Below are positions 8,623 to 20,400 of a stretch of 64,000 nucleotides of DNA, in pieces. Made by a program: the position numbers and the translations under genes. Position 1 is the stretch's first letter; every line of letters begins with the position of its first letter. Origin of the DNA: Agelas oroides (lineage: Eukaryota > Porifera > Demospongiae > Agelasida > Agelasidae); assembly GCA_949130485.1 (NCBI GenBank), contig OX422196.1:2710889-2774888 (forward strand), given 5' to 3'. The notes beneath the pieces are model-generated. The model was given only the letters and a program-made list of their open reading frames with translations. It did not search any database and was not told where the DNA came from.

Positions 8623-9460
8623 AATAGACCATTCCCATTAAGACGCAATGGAATGCAGTATACGTGACGTCACACCTGGGGTGCCTCAGAAGGCCTGCTG
8701 GGGCGAATTCTCCATTGTTTATATGAGAACATGGCCTAAGTTCAGACGGCTGCTGGTTTGTGTACAGGGGAAATACCGAGTTGCCTTGACACCGATCCAG
8801 AGTTCCAGCATCGACCTTTTCAACAGTGGTAGATCGAACTCCGTCCGACTTTGACACTGAACAGAGCGGTCGGCTACCACCAGGTACACCAGAGATTACT
8901 ATCGGTGAGCAGAGCTGTAAAGCTAGTTAAAACGTCTAAAATGTACATTTATACGTACTACTTACTAGTCACTACCTAGCTTAGCTTCAAGTATCTACAT
9001 GTAGTCACTAGATAGCTTTTTCTTGTGTACATAGCTGACTCGCATGTCTAGCAAAGCAAAGCTATGCTACGTAGGCCAAAACTGGATGACAGACACTTTG
9101 GGTGGGTGTACACTGCTGCAAGTTATACTCGGCCAGAACTTACGACATTAGTGGACATTCAGTAGCCACCACAAACCGTTGGGTGCACACAAGACACGTT
9201 CATCTAACAGCACCACGGCGGTGTCAAAAAAAGTCGCACGAAGTTCGAACTACCACTGTTGAAAAGGCCGATGCTGGAACTCTAGGTCAGCGTCTAGGCA
9301 GCTTGGGATTCTCCTGTACGCAAAGGCAGCAGCCATCTGAACGTAGGCTATGTTCCCATATATATCAATGGAAAATTCGCCCCAGCAAGCCTTCTGAGGC
9401 ACCCCAGACGTGACGTCACGAATTCCGTACATATTTTGATGTTAGTGGGAAAGGTCTATT
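8623..9460. mobile_element. Foldback element with about 240-bp inverted arms
   Basis: The left arm 8623-8856 and right arm 9221-9460 are inverted copies, roughly three-quarters identical, beginning AATAGACC(A/T)TTCCCA(T/C)TAA. Shared landmarks are CGTGACGTCAC, GGGGTGCCTCAGAAGGC, GAGTTCCAGCATCG and AACAGTGGTAG. The spacer is about 365 bp and not coding. The minus frame at 8621-8857 and part of the plus frame at 9102-9413 are the two arms read in the same sense, so they are not genes. No target duplication could be identified, so the superfamily is open. Confidence 0.75.
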
Positions 9461-9513
9461 GACCAGACTATTTTTCCCCTCCGCGTGTGAAAAATAGGCT
9501 GGGCACGAGACTA
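9461..9513 (-). mobile_element. Isolated transposon end, TAGTCTCGTGCCCAGCC
   Basis: Read on the minus strand from 9513, the sequence begins TAGTCTCGTGCCCAGCC and then has CTATTTTTC ... GAAAAATAG, a sub-terminal hairpin. It resembles the ends at 3820 (TAGTCTCATTCCC) and 4863 (TAGCCTCGTTTCC). No matching opposite end was found, so it may be a truncated relative. Confidence 0.4.
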
Positions 9514-9893
9514 CTGTAGGAGATACTCTGTACCTGTACTAACTATTGTTCAACTACAGGTGAGTGCTGCCTGAGAAAACCTGGAAGTGTCCCGAATTAG
9601 GACCCGTCCCGAATAATTTAGGGCCCCTTATCTTACTCCGTATATAGTAAAATTCCTCACACACACACACAGTACGTACGTAACACCATCAACTGGTAGA
9701 CAAACTTGAGATTCTTGTGTTGATGTTGTCAGGAAACAGTGTACGAAGACGTACGTGGGCGCAAAGGGAGAGTGTCGACCGAGAGCCAGTTATACGAGAG
9801 GCAGAGCAGGATGAGTAGTGAGGCGAGGCGGAAGGGCAGGAGGATGAGGCAGCAAGGCAACGGCAGAGGGATTGGGGAGACGAGGTACCACGG
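9514..9893. other. Intergenic sequence with a charged open frame
   Basis: A short (CA)n tract lies at 9658-9671. From about 9730 the plus strand is open and rich in Arg, Glu, Gln and Gly (9739-9893, continuing into the MITE). It is low in complexity and I cannot name it. Confidence 0.35.
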
Positions 9894-10284
9894 TATAGAG
9901 GTTCTGCATGTGATGTCATCAAAAGGGTTAAATTTATTAATTTTAATTTAATAGTCTTGCCAATTTTTCTAGGCAATAAGGAAGGTCTAAATAGCTTAAA
10001 TCTCAAGTGAAAATTCTAAAATTAATGATAGTTGATTTTATATAAATTGTCAAAGTTTGATCTTTTAGCATTAACTTGTATGGCGAGTGGCAAATTTTGC
10101 CACTCGCTGTACAAATCCTATGCAAAATGTTTGACTTTAAGAATTTATATAAAATCAATGGAAAGGAGTTAGGCCTTCATATTTTAGATTTGAGTTAGCT
10201 GGACCATCAGTATTACCTGCAAATGTTTGGAATGGCTAATTATGAATTTTAAATTGGTGATGACGTCACTGCAGAACCTCTATA
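9894..10284. mobile_element. MITE copy 2, TA target duplication
   Basis: Nearly identical to 74-463 over the full length (391 against 390 bp), in the same orientation, with a TA at both ends. The flanks differ from those of copy 1. The central palindrome (10083-10107) has the middle AAATTTT where copy 1 has AAAATTT, that is, the centre is inverted. The near identity indicates recent movement. Confidence 0.88.
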
Positions 10285-10318
10285 CAGTAGTAAAGTCACA
10301 AGTATTGACAAGAGCATG

Positions 10319-11099
10319 CATGCAAGTGGGTTGGTGTAAAACCTGGACTCTGGACTCTGGACTGGACTATGGACTGGACTATGGACTGATTTTTGGACTG
10401 AGTTTTGGACCCTTGCGGAGCTCCACAACGACTATTTCCCACTCCAAATCGGTTATCTAAGCTATAGAAGAGGTTCTGTTGCTCTCTGTGTGCTTTGTAA
10501 TTGACAACAGGTTACCTGAGACTTGGGTTCTGTCCGCCAAGAACGGTTCAAAAGGGCAGAGTGAGCATAGACATGCATGAGTATCTCTTGGTATTTCACA
10601 AGAGCGGAAGTAGTGCATTTATCAAGATCTCTGAGGACCTGGGTCGATTTCTATGGGCTGATGGTCCGAAAGGCTGAACTATACCACTCATGGAGAAGGT
10701 TGTTGTCTGTTTACAGCCACATACCATAACCTACAATGCTTTTAAGCAAATATCTTGCAACCTGAGCCACACCAACAGCCACACTGTTGTTGCATGAATA
10801 TAGATCACTAATTGTCAAATGTGCCTTGGCTACAGTAGGCATACCAACATGGGTCTTGGACCTTCCAATGCTGATATCAATCCACATGCACAGCCACTCT
10901 CTTGCTGCATGCATATGATGTCACATGGTCTAAGATGCCTTTGCCAAGGCCCAGGGCCCTTTAAACAACGGTTTAGCCACTTACATCAGATAATATCAAG
11001 CGTCTCAGTCCAAAACTCAGTCCAAAAATCAGTCCATAGTCCAGTCCATAGTCCAGTCCAGAGTCCAGAGTCCAGGTTTTACACCAACCCCATGCAAGT
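10319..11099. mobile_element. Non-autonomous Mutator-like element, 763 bp, perfect 83-bp TIRs, 9-bp TSD
   Basis: The element proper is 10328-11090. The left TIR 10328-10410 and right TIR 11008-11090 are exact reverse complements over 83 bp, starting GGGTTGGTGTAAAACC. Flanks CATGCAAGT at 10319-10327 and 11091-11099 form a perfect 9-bp target duplication. Inside each TIR the word TGGACT is repeated at short intervals (with CT, AT or no spacer, later TTTTTGGACT), so the TIR is itself a small tandem array. The 597-bp centre holds only weak frames (for example 10711-10914 on the minus strand) and no transposase. Perfect TIRs and duplication argue for a recent insertion. It lies only about 50 bp upstream of the start codon at 11148. 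The Mutator-like call is inferred from duplication length and TIR length. Confidence 0.88.
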
Positions 11100-11113
11100 T
11101 TCAACTTGTAATT

Positions 11114-11138
11114 TACTCACGTGATAACATCACGTGCA
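11114..11138. promoter_or_regulatory. Two CACGTG E-boxes upstream of the 11148 start
   Basis: CTCACGTGATAACATCACGTG places two CACGTG palindromes about 10-35 bp before the ATG at 11148. Paired E-boxes of this type are bound by bHLH-zip factors in animals. Function here is inferred only. TCACGTG also recurs within the satellite (TCACGTGGA). Confidence 0.4.
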
Positions 11139-11147
11139 CAATTGAAG

Positions 11148-11492
11148 ATGGCGAACAGAAAGTCTCGTCCTGTATCTCTCTCGCAACCATCACCGAGAAG
11201 TCTACCGGGCTCTCCTGTCCGAATTCTAACCATTAGCTGCTCCCAGAACAACTCACACGCTGCACCACCCCTTGAGGTCGAGCCCCTACCCGCCTCCTCA
11301 CTCCCCACAGCAGTCCAGCCCCTCCCTACACCGCTACACCCGCCTGCACCCTTGCAAGCCACAGCTCCCCTCGTCGCGAATAATGCTTTCGAAGAACACC
11401 CTACTATTGCTAACAATGAGTTGCCAAACACTCGCAAGACGAAGATTGTACCTCTGGTGACTACAGCTTTAATAATTCAAATGTTCAAGTAG
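11148..11492 (+). CDS. Putative first coding exon, unrecognised Pro/Ser-rich protein
   Basis: The ATG at 11148 has a good context (TTGAAGATGGCG, purine at -3 and G at +4) and is followed by 114 sense codons. The N-terminus MANRKSRPVSLSQPSPRSLP is basic and Ser/Pro-rich; a proline-rich middle (LPTPLHPPAPLQATAPL) and a more hydrophobic end (KIVPLVTTALIIQMFK) follow. The TAG stop at 11490-11492 is the first GTAGAG word of the satellite, so the natural C-terminus may be lost. Alternatively the exon ends at a donor such as CTCTG|GTGACT (about 11455-11460) and the satellite occupies the intron. In-frame ATG codons upstream (11121) exist but have poorer context. No family is recognised. A chance open frame cannot be excluded. 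Confidence 0.4.
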   Translation: MANRKSRPVSLSQPSPRSLPGSPVRILTISCSQNNSHAAPPLEVEPLPASSLPTAVQPLPTPLHPPAPLQATAPLVANNAFEEHPTIANNELPNTRKTKIVPLVTTALIIQMFK

Positions 11493-12691
11493 AGCCATGG
11501 TACAATGGAGTAGAGCCATGGTAGAGTGTAGTAGAGTCAAGTAGAGCCACGGTAGCATGTAGTATAGAGTCATGTAGAGCCAAGTAGAGCCATGGTAGAA
11601 TGTAGTAGAGTCTTGTAGAGTCAAGTAGATCCATGGTAGAATGTAGTAGAGTCATCTAGTGTCAAGTAGAGCCATGGTACAATGGAGTAGAGCCATCGTA
11701 GAGTGTAGTAGAGTCAAGTAGAGCCATGGTAGAGTGTAGTAGAGTCAAGTAGAGCCATGGTAGATTGTAGTAGAGTCATGTAGTGTGAAGTAGAGCCATG
11801 ATATACAATGGAGTAGAGCCATGGTAGAGTGTAGTAGAGTCAAGTAGAGCCAAGTAGAGCCTAGTAGAGCCAAGGTAGAGTGTAGTGGACTCAAGTAGAG
11901 CCAAGTAGAGCCATGGTAGAGTGTAGTAGAGTCAAGTAGAGACAAGTAGAGCCATGGTAGGATGTAGTAGAGTCAAGTAGAGCCATGCTAGAATGTAGTA
12001 GAGCAAGGTAGAGCCATGGTAGAGTGTAGGAGAGTCAAGTAGAGTCACGTGGATCCATGGTAGGATGTAGTAGAGCCAGGTCTAGCAATTATATAGTGTA
12101 GTAGAGTCAAGTAGAGACAAGTAGAGCCATCGTAGAGTGTAGTAGAGTCAAGTAGAGCCAAGTAGAGCCACAGTAGAGTGTGGTAGAGTCACGTAGAGCC
12201 AAGTAGAGTCATGGTAGAGTGTAGTAGAGTCAAGTAGAGTCACGTAGAGCCATGGTAGAATGTAGTAGAGTCAAGTAGAATCAAGTAGAGCCATGGTAGA
12301 GTGTAGTAGATTCAAGTAGAGCCAAGTAGAGGCAAGGTAGAGTGTAGAACAGTCAAGTAGAGTCAAGTAGAGCCATGGCTGAATGTAGTAGAGTCAAGTA
12401 GAGTCAAGTAGAGCCATGGTAGAATGTAGTAGAGGCATACAGAGTCAAGTAGAGCTATGGTAGAATGCAGTAGAGTCACGTAGAGTCACATGGAGCCAAG
12501 GTGGAATGTAGTAGAGACATGGTAGAGTGTAGTAGAGTCAAGTAGAGCCAAGTAGAGCCATGGTAGAGTGTAGTAGAGTCACGTAGAACCAAGTAGAGCC
12601 AAGGTAGGGTGTAGTGCACTCAAGTAGAGCCAAGTAGAGCCATGGTAGAGTGTAGTAGAGTCAAGTAGAGTCAAGGTAGAATGTAGTAGAG

Positions 12692-14694
12692 TCATGTAGT
12701 GTGAAGTAGAGCCATGATATACAATGGAGTAGAGCCAAGGTAGAGTGTAGTAGAGTCAAGTAGAGCCAAGGTAGAGTGTAGTGGACTCACGTAAAACCAA
12801 GTACAGCCATGGTAGAGTGTAGTAGAGTCAAGTAGAGTCAAGTAGAGCCATGGTAGAATGTAGTAGAGCAAGGTAGACCCATGGTAGAGTGTAGGAGAGT
12901 CAAGTAGAGTCACGTGGATCCATGGTAGGATGTAGTAGAGCCATAGAAGAGTTTAGTACAGACAAGTAGAGCCAGGTCTAGCAATGATATAGTGTAGTAG
13001 AGTCAAGTAGAGCCAAGTAGAGCCATCGTAGAGTGTAGTAGAGTCAAGTAGAGCCACGGTAGCATGTAGTAGAGTCATGTAGAGCCATGGTAGAGTGTAG
13101 TAGAGTCAAGTAGAGCCACGGTAGCATGTAGTAGAGTCAAGTACAGCCAAGTAGAGCCAAGGTAGAGTGTAGTGCACTCAAGTAGAGCCAAGTACAGCCA
13201 TGGTAGAGTGTAGTAGAGTCAAGTAGAGTCAAGTAGACCCATGGTAGAATGTAGTAGAGTCGTGTAGAGTCAAGTAGAGCCATGGTAGAATGTAGTAGAG
13301 TCATGTAGTGTCAAGTAGAGCCATGATACAATGGAGTAGAGCCATGGTAGAGTGTAGTAGAGTCAAGTAGAGCCACGGTAGCATGTAGTATAGAGTCATG
13401 TAGAGCCAAGTAGAGCCATGGTAGAATGTAGTAGAGTCTTGTAGAGTCAAGTAGATCCATGGTAGAATGTAGTAGAGTCATCTAGTGTCAAGTAGAGCCA
13501 TGGTACAATGGAGTAGAGCCATCGTAGAGTGTAGTAGAGTCAAGTAGAGCCATGGTAGAGTGTAGTAGAGTCAAGTAGAGCCATGGTAGATTGTAGTAGA
13601 GTCATGTAGTGTGAAGTAGAGCCATGATATACAATGGAGTAGAGCCATGGTAGAGTGTAGTAGAGTCAAGTAGAGCCAAGGTAGAGTGTAGTGGACTCAA
13701 GTAGAGCCAAGTAGAGCCATGGTAGAGTGTAGTAGAGTCAAGTAGAGTCAAGTAGAGCCATGGTAGAATGTAGTAGAGCAAGGTAGACCCATGGTAGAGT
13801 GTAGGAGAGTCAAGTAGAGTCACGTGGATCCATGGTAGGATGTAGTAGAGCCATAGAAGAGTTTAGTACAGACAAGTAGAGCCAGGTCTAGCAATGATAT
13901 AGTGTAGTAGAGTCAAGTAGAGCCAAGTAGAGCCATCGTAGAGTGTAGTAGAGTCAAGTAGAGCCACGGTAGCATGTAGTAGAGTCATGTAGAGCCATGG
14001 TAGAGTGTAGTAGAGTCAAGTAGAGCCACGGTAGCATGTAGTAGAGTCAAGTACAGCCAAGTAGAGCCAAGGTAGAGTGTAGTGCACTCAAGTAGAGCCA
14101 AGTACAGCCATGGTAGAGTGTAGTAGAGTCAAGTAGAGTCAAGTAGACCCATGGTAGAATGTAGTAGAGTCGTGTAGAGTCAAGTAGAGCCATGGTAGAA
14201 TGTAGTAGAGTCATGTAGTGTCAAGTAGAGCCATGATACAATGGAGTAGAGCCATGGTAGAGTGTAGTAGAGTCAAGTAGAGCCACGGTAGCATGTAGTA
14301 TAGAGTCATGTAGAGCCAAGTAGAGCCATGGTAGAATGTAGTAGAGTCTTGTAGAGTCAAGTAGATCCATGGTAGAATGTAGTAGAGTCATCTAGTGTCA
14401 AGTAGAGCCATGGTACAATGGAGTAGAGCCATCGTAGAGTGTAGTAGAGTCAAGTAGAGCCATGGTAGAGTGTAGTAGAGTCAAGTAGAGCCATGGTAGA
14501 TTGTAGTAGAGTCATGTAGTGTGAAGTAGAGCCATGATATACAATGGAGTAGAGCCATGGTAGAGTGTAGTAGAGTCAAGTAGAACCAAGGTAGAGTGTA
14601 GTGGACTCAAGTAGAGCCAAGTAGAGCCATGGTAGAGTGTAGTAGAGTCAAGTAGAGACAAGTAGAACCATGGTAGGATGTATAGTAGAGTCAT
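12692..14694 (+). repeat. 910-bp higher-order repeat, tandem copies
   Basis: Matching landmarks recur exactly 910 bp apart: 12692, 13602 and 14512 for the block carrying CATGATATACAATGGAG, and 13021 and 13931 for AGCCATCGTAGAGTGTAG. Two complete copies and the start of a third are visible, with few differences. Outside this stretch the period is lost. Confidence 0.85.
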
Positions 14695-17600
14695 GTAGAG
14701 TCAAGTAGAGCCATGCTAGAATGTAGTAGAGCAAGGTAGAGCCATGGTAGAGTGTAGGAGAGTCAAGTAGAGTCACGTGGATCCATGGTAGGATGTAGTA
14801 GAGCCAAGGTAGAGTGTAGTAGAGACAAGTAGAGCCAGGTCCAGCAATGATATAGTGTAGTAGAGTCAAGTAGAGCAAAGTAGAGCCATCGTAGAGTGTA
14901 GTAGAGTCAAGTAGAGCCAAGTAGAGCCACAGTAGAGTGTGGTAGAGTCACGTAGAGCCAAGTAGAGTCATGGTAGAGTGTAGTAGAGTCAAGTAGAGTC
15001 ACGTAGACCCATGGTAGAATATAGTAGAGTCATGTAGTGTCAAGTAGAGACATGGTACTATAGAGTAGAGTCAGGTAGAGCCACGTAGACCCACGGTAGC
15101 ATGTAGTAGAGTCATGTAGAGCCAGCTAGAGCCATGGTAGAATGTAGTAGAGCCAGGTAGAGCCATGGTAGAATGCAGTAGAGCCAAGTAGAGTCAAGTG
15201 GAGACATGGTAGAATGTAGTAGAGCCAACGTATAGTGTAGTATAGTGAAGTAGAGTCAAGTAGAGCCATGGTAGAATGTAGTAGAGGTATACAGAGTCAA
15301 GTAGAGCTATCATAGAATGTAGTAGAGTGAAGTAGAGTCACGTGGAGCCATGGTAGAATGTAGTAGAGACAGGGTAGAGTGTAGTACAGTTAAGTAGAGA
15401 CAAGTAGAGGCATAGTAGTGTGTAGTAAAGTCAAGTAGAGCCAAGTAGAGCTATGGTAGAGTGTAGTAGAGCCAAGTAGAACAACGGTAGAGTGTAGGAG
15501 AGTGAAGTAGAGTCAAGAAGAGCCATGGTCACATCTAGTAGAATCATGTAGTGTCAAGTAGAGCCATGGTAGAATGTAGTAGAGCAAGGTAGAGCCATGA
15601 TAGTGTGCAGTAGAGTCAAGTAGAGTCACGTGGAGCCACGTTAGAATGTAGTAGAGCCAAGGTAGAGTGTAGTACAGTCAAGTAGAGCCATGGCAGAATG
15701 TAGTAGAGTCAAGTAGAGTCAAGTAGAGCCATGGTAGAATGTAGTAGAGGCATACAGAGTCAAGTAGAGCTATGGTAGAATGCAGTAGAGTCACGTAGAG
15801 TCACATGGAGCCATGGTAGAATGTAGTAGAGTCAAGTAGAGCCAATTTGAGCCATGGTAGAGTGTAGTAGAGTGAAGTAGAGCCATGGTAGAATGTAGTA
15901 TAGTCATATAGTGTGAAGTAGAGCCATGGTAGAGTGTAGTAAAGTGAAGTAGAGCCAAGTAGAGCCAAGGTAGAATGTAGTGGACTCAAGTAGAGCAAGG
16001 GTAGAGTGTAGTAGAGTCAAGTAGAGTCAAGTAGAGCCATGGTAGAATGTAGTAGAGTCATGTAGAGTCAAGTAGAGCCATGGTAGAATGTAGTAGAGCA
16101 AGGTAGAGCCATGGTAGAGTGTAGGAGAGTCAAGTAGAGTTACGTGGATCCATGGTAGGATGGAGTTGAGCAACGGTAGAGTGTAGTAGAGACAAGTAGA
16201 GCCAGGTCTAGCAATGATATAGTGTATAGTAGAGTCAAGTAGAGCCAAGTAGAGCCATCGTAGAGTGTAGTAGAGCAAAGTAGAGCCATGGTAGAATCTA
16301 GTAGAGTCATGTAGGTCAAGTAGAGCCATGGTACAATGGAGTAGAGTCATGGTAGAGTGTAGTAGAGTCAAGTAGAGCCAAGTAGAGCCACGGTAGAGTG
16401 TGGTAGAGACACGTAGAGCCAAGTAGAGTCATGGTAGAGTGTAGTAGAGTCAAGTAGAGCCAAGTATAGAGCCATGGTAGAATGTAGAAGAGTCATGTAG
16501 TGTCAAGTAGAGACATGGTACTATGGAGTAGAGCCATGGTAGAGTGTAGTAGAGTCAGGTAGAGCCATCTAGAGCCACGGGAGTATGTAGTAGAGTCATG
16601 TAGAACGAAGTAGAGCCATGGTAGAATGTAGTAGAGCCAGGTAGAGCCATGGTAGAATGCAGTACAGTCAAGTAGAGTCACGTGGAGTCACGTTAGAATG
16701 TAGTAGAGCCAAGGTAGAGTGTAGTAGACTCAAGTAGAGTCAAGTAGAGCCATGGCAGAATGTAGTAGAGTCAAGTAGAGCCATGGTAGAATGTAGTAGA
16801 GGCATACAGAGTCAAGTAGAGCTATGGTAGAATGCAGTAGAGTCACGTAGAGTCACATGGAGCCATGGTGGAATGTAGTAGAGACATGGTAGAGTGTAGT
16901 AGAGTCAAGTAGAGCCAAGTAGAGCCATGGTAGAGTGTAGTAGAGTCACGTAGAACCAAGTAGAGCCAAGGTAGGGTGTAGTGCACTCAAGTATAGAGTC
17001 AAGTAGAGTCAAGGTAGAATGTAGTAGAGTCATGTAGTGTGAAGTAGAGCCATGATATACAATGGAGTAGAGCCAAGGTAGAGTGTAGTAGAGTCAAGTA
17101 GAGCCAAGTAGAGCCAAGGTAGAGTGTAGTGGACTCACGTAAAACCAAGTAGAGCCATGGTAGAGTGTAGTAGAGTCAAGTAGAGTAAAGTAGAGCCATG
17201 GTAGAATGTAGTAGAGTCTTGTAGAGTCAAGTAGATCCATGGTAGAATGTAGTAGAGTCATCTAGTGTCAAGTAGAGCCATGGTACAATGGAGTAGAGCC
17301 ATCGTAGAGTGTAGTAGAGTCAAGTAGAGCCATGGTAGATTGTAGTAGAGTCATGTAGTGTGAAGTAGAGCCATGATATACAATGGAGTAGAGCCATGGT
17401 AGAGTGTAGTAGAGTTAAGTAGAGCCAAGTAGAGCCAAGGTAGAGTGTAGTGGACTCAAGTAGAGCCAAGTAGAGCCATGGTAGAGTGTAGTAGAGTCAA
17501 GTAGAGACAAGTAGAGCCATGGTAGGATGTATAGTAGAGTCATGTAGAGTCAAGTAGAGCCATGCTAGAATGTAGTAGAGCAAGGTAGAGCCATGGTAGA

Positions 17601-20400
17601 GTGTAGGAGAGTCAAGTAGAGTCACGTGGATCCATGGTAGGATCTAGTAGAGCCAAGGTAGAGTGTAGTAGAGACAAGTAGAGCCAGGCCCAGCAATGAT
17701 ATAGTGTAGTAGAGTCAAGTAGAGCAAAGTAGAGCCATCGTAGAGTGTAGTAGAGTCAAGTAGAGCCAAGTAGAGCCACAGTAGAGTGTGGTAGAGTCAC
17801 GTAGAGCCAAGTAGAGTCATGGTAGAGTGTAGTAGAGTCAAGTAGAGTCACGTAGACCCATGGTAGAATGTAGTAGAGTCATGTAGTGTCAAGTAGAGAC
17901 ATGGTACTATAGAGTAGAGTCAGGTAGAGCCACGTAGACCCACGGTAGCATGTAGTAGAGTCATGTAGAGCCAGCTAGAGCCATGGTAGAATGTAGTAGA
18001 GCCAGGTAGAGCCATGGTAGAATGCAGTAGAGTCAAGTAGAGTCAAGTGGAGACATGGTAGAATGTAGTAGAGCCAACGTAGAGTTTAGTATAGTGAAGT
18101 AGAGTCAAGTAGAGCCATGGTAGAATGTAGTAGAGGTATACAGAGTCAAGTAGAGCTATCGTAGAATGTAGTAGAGTGAAGTAGAGTCACGTAGAGCCAT
18201 GGTAGAATGTAGTAGAGACAGGGTAGAGTGTAGTACTGTCAATTAGAGACAAGTAGAGCCATAGTAGTGTGTGGTAAAGTCAAGTAGAGCCAAGTAGAGC
18301 TATGGTAGAGTGTAGTAGAGCCAAGTAGAGCAACGGTAGAGTGTAGGAGAGTGAAGTAGAGTCAAGAAGAGCCATGGTCGCATCTAGTAGAATCATGTAG
18401 TGTCAAGTAGAGCCATGGTAGAATGTAGTAGAGCAAGGTAGAGCCATGGTAGTGTGCAGTAGAGTCAAGTAGAGTCACGTGGAGCCACGTTAGAATGTAG
18501 TAGAGCCAAGGTAGAGTGTAGTACAGTCAAGTAGAGCCATGGCAGAATGTAGTAGAGTCAAGTAGAGTCAAGTAGAGCCATGGTAGAATGTAGTAGAGGC
18601 ATACAGAGTCAAGTAGAGCTATGGTAGAATGCAGTAGAGTCACGTAGAGTCACATGGAGCCATGGTAGAATGTAGTAGAGCCATGGTAGAGTGTAGTAGA
18701 GTCAAGTAGAGCCAATTTGAGCCATGGTAGAGTGTAGTAGAGTGAAGTAGAGCCATGGTAGAATGTAGTATAGTCATATAGTGTGAAGTAGAGCCATGGT
18801 AGAGTGTAGTAAAGTGAAGTAGAGCCAAGGTAGAATGTAGTGGACTCAAGTAGAGCAAGGGTAGAGTGTAGTAGAGTCAAGTAGAGTCAAGTAGAGCCAT
18901 GGTAGAATGTAGTAGAGTCATGTAGAGTCAAGTAGAGCCATGGTAGAATGTAGTAGAGCAAGGTAGAGCCATGGTAGAGTGTAGGAGAGTCAAGTAGAGT
19001 TACGTGGATCCATGGTAGGATGGAGTTGAGCAACGGTAGAGTGTAGTAGAGACAAGTAGAGCCAGGTCTAGCAATGATATAGTGTATAGTAGAGTCAAGT
19101 AGAGCCAAGTAGAGCCATCGTAGAGTGTAGTAGAGCAAAGTAGAGCCATGGTAGAATCTAGTAGAGTCATGTAGTGTCAAGTAGAGCCATGGTACAATGG
19201 AGTAGAGTCATGGTAGAGTGTAGTAGAGTCAAGTAGAGCCAAGTAGAGCCACGGTAGAGTGTGGTAGAGACACGTAGAGCCAAGTAGAGTCATGGTAGAG
19301 TGTAGTAGAGTCAAGTAGAGCCAAGTATATAGAGCCATGGTAGAATGTAGAAGAGTCATGTAGTGTCAAGTAGAGACATGGTACTATGGAGTAGAGCCAT
19401 GGTAGAGTGTAGTAGAGTCAGGTAGAGCCATCTAGAGCCACGGGAGTATGTAGTAGAGTCATGTAGAGCGAAGTAGAGCCATGGTAGAATGTAGTAGAGC
19501 CAGGTAGAGCCATGGTAGAATGCAGTAGAGTCAAGTAGAGTCACGTGGAGTCACGTTAGAATGTAGTAGAGCCAAGGTAGAGTGTAGTAGACTCAAGTAG
19601 AGTCAAGTAGAGCCATGGCAGAATGTAGTAGAGTCAAGTAGAGTCAAGTAGTGCCATGGTAGAATGTAGTAGAGGCATACAGAGTCAAGTAGAGCTATGG
19701 TAGAATGCAGTAGAGTCACGTAGAGTCACATGGAGCCATGGTGGAATGTAGTAGAGACATGGTAGAGTGTAGTAGAGTCAAGTAGAGCCAAGTAGAGCCA
19801 TGGTAGAGTGTAGTAGAGTCACGTAGAACCAAGTAGAGCCAAGGTAGGGTGTAGTGCACTCAAGTATAGAGTCAAGTAGAGTCAAGGTAGAATGTAGTAG
19901 AGTCATGTAGTGTGAAGTAGAGCCATGATATACAATGGAGTAGAGCCAAGGTAGAGTGTAGTAGAGTCAAGTAGAGCCAAGTAGAGCCAAGGTAGAGTGT
20001 AGTGGACTCACGTAAAACCAAGTAGAGCCATGGTAGAGTGTAGTAGAGTCAAGTAGAGTCAAGTAGAGCCATGGTAGAATGTAGTAGAGCAAGGTAGAGC
20101 CATGGTAGAGTGTAGGAGAGTCAAGTAGAGTCACGTGGATCCATGGTAGGATGTAGTAGAGCCATAGAAGTGTTTAGTACAGACAAGTAGAGCCAGGTCC
20201 AGCAATGATATAGTGTAGTAGAGTCAAGTAGAGCCAAGTAGAGCCATCGTAGAGTGTAGTAGAGTCAAGTAGAGCCACGGTAGCATATAGTAGAGTCATG
20301 TAGAGCCAAGTAGAGCCACAGTAGAGTGTGGTAGAGTCACGTAGAGCCAAGTAGAGTCATGGTAGAGTATAGTAGAGTCAAGTAGAGTCACGTAGAGCCA
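14650..20400 (+). repeat. About 2.85-kb tandem duplication within the satellite
   Basis: Equivalent points are offset by 2849 bp (14654 and 17503; 15241 and 18090) and then by 2860 bp (16021 and 18881; 16081 and 18941), so a small indel lies between. The two copies cover roughly 14.65-17.5 kb and 17.5-20.4 kb. Limits are approximate. Confidence 0.75.

Larger units (their letters stand above)
8419..9635. repeat. Outer inverted repeat around the foldback element
   Basis: TAAGGTAAGGGGCCCTAATTC at 8419-8439 corresponds, inverted, to the sequence at about 9607-9635 (GGGCCCCTTATCTTA), with a related word GTCCCGAATTAGGACC close by. This could be the ends of an older element into which the 8623-9460 foldback inserted. 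Boundaries are approximate and no target duplication was seen. Confidence 0.4.

Noticed and set aside
8621-9413. Two related genes suggested by similar peptides (TTVEKVDAGTL / TTVEKADAGTL)
   Set aside because: They are the two inverted arms of one foldback element read in the same sense.
9689-10006. Minus-strand frame of 105 codons
   Set aside because: It runs across the MITE boundary at 9894 and is Ser/Leu-rich, antisense to a charged plus frame; no support as a gene.
11117-11437. Minus-strand frame of 106 codons opposite the 11148 frame
   Set aside because: Gly/Ala/Arg-rich antisense shadow of the proline-rich plus frame, with a poorer start context.
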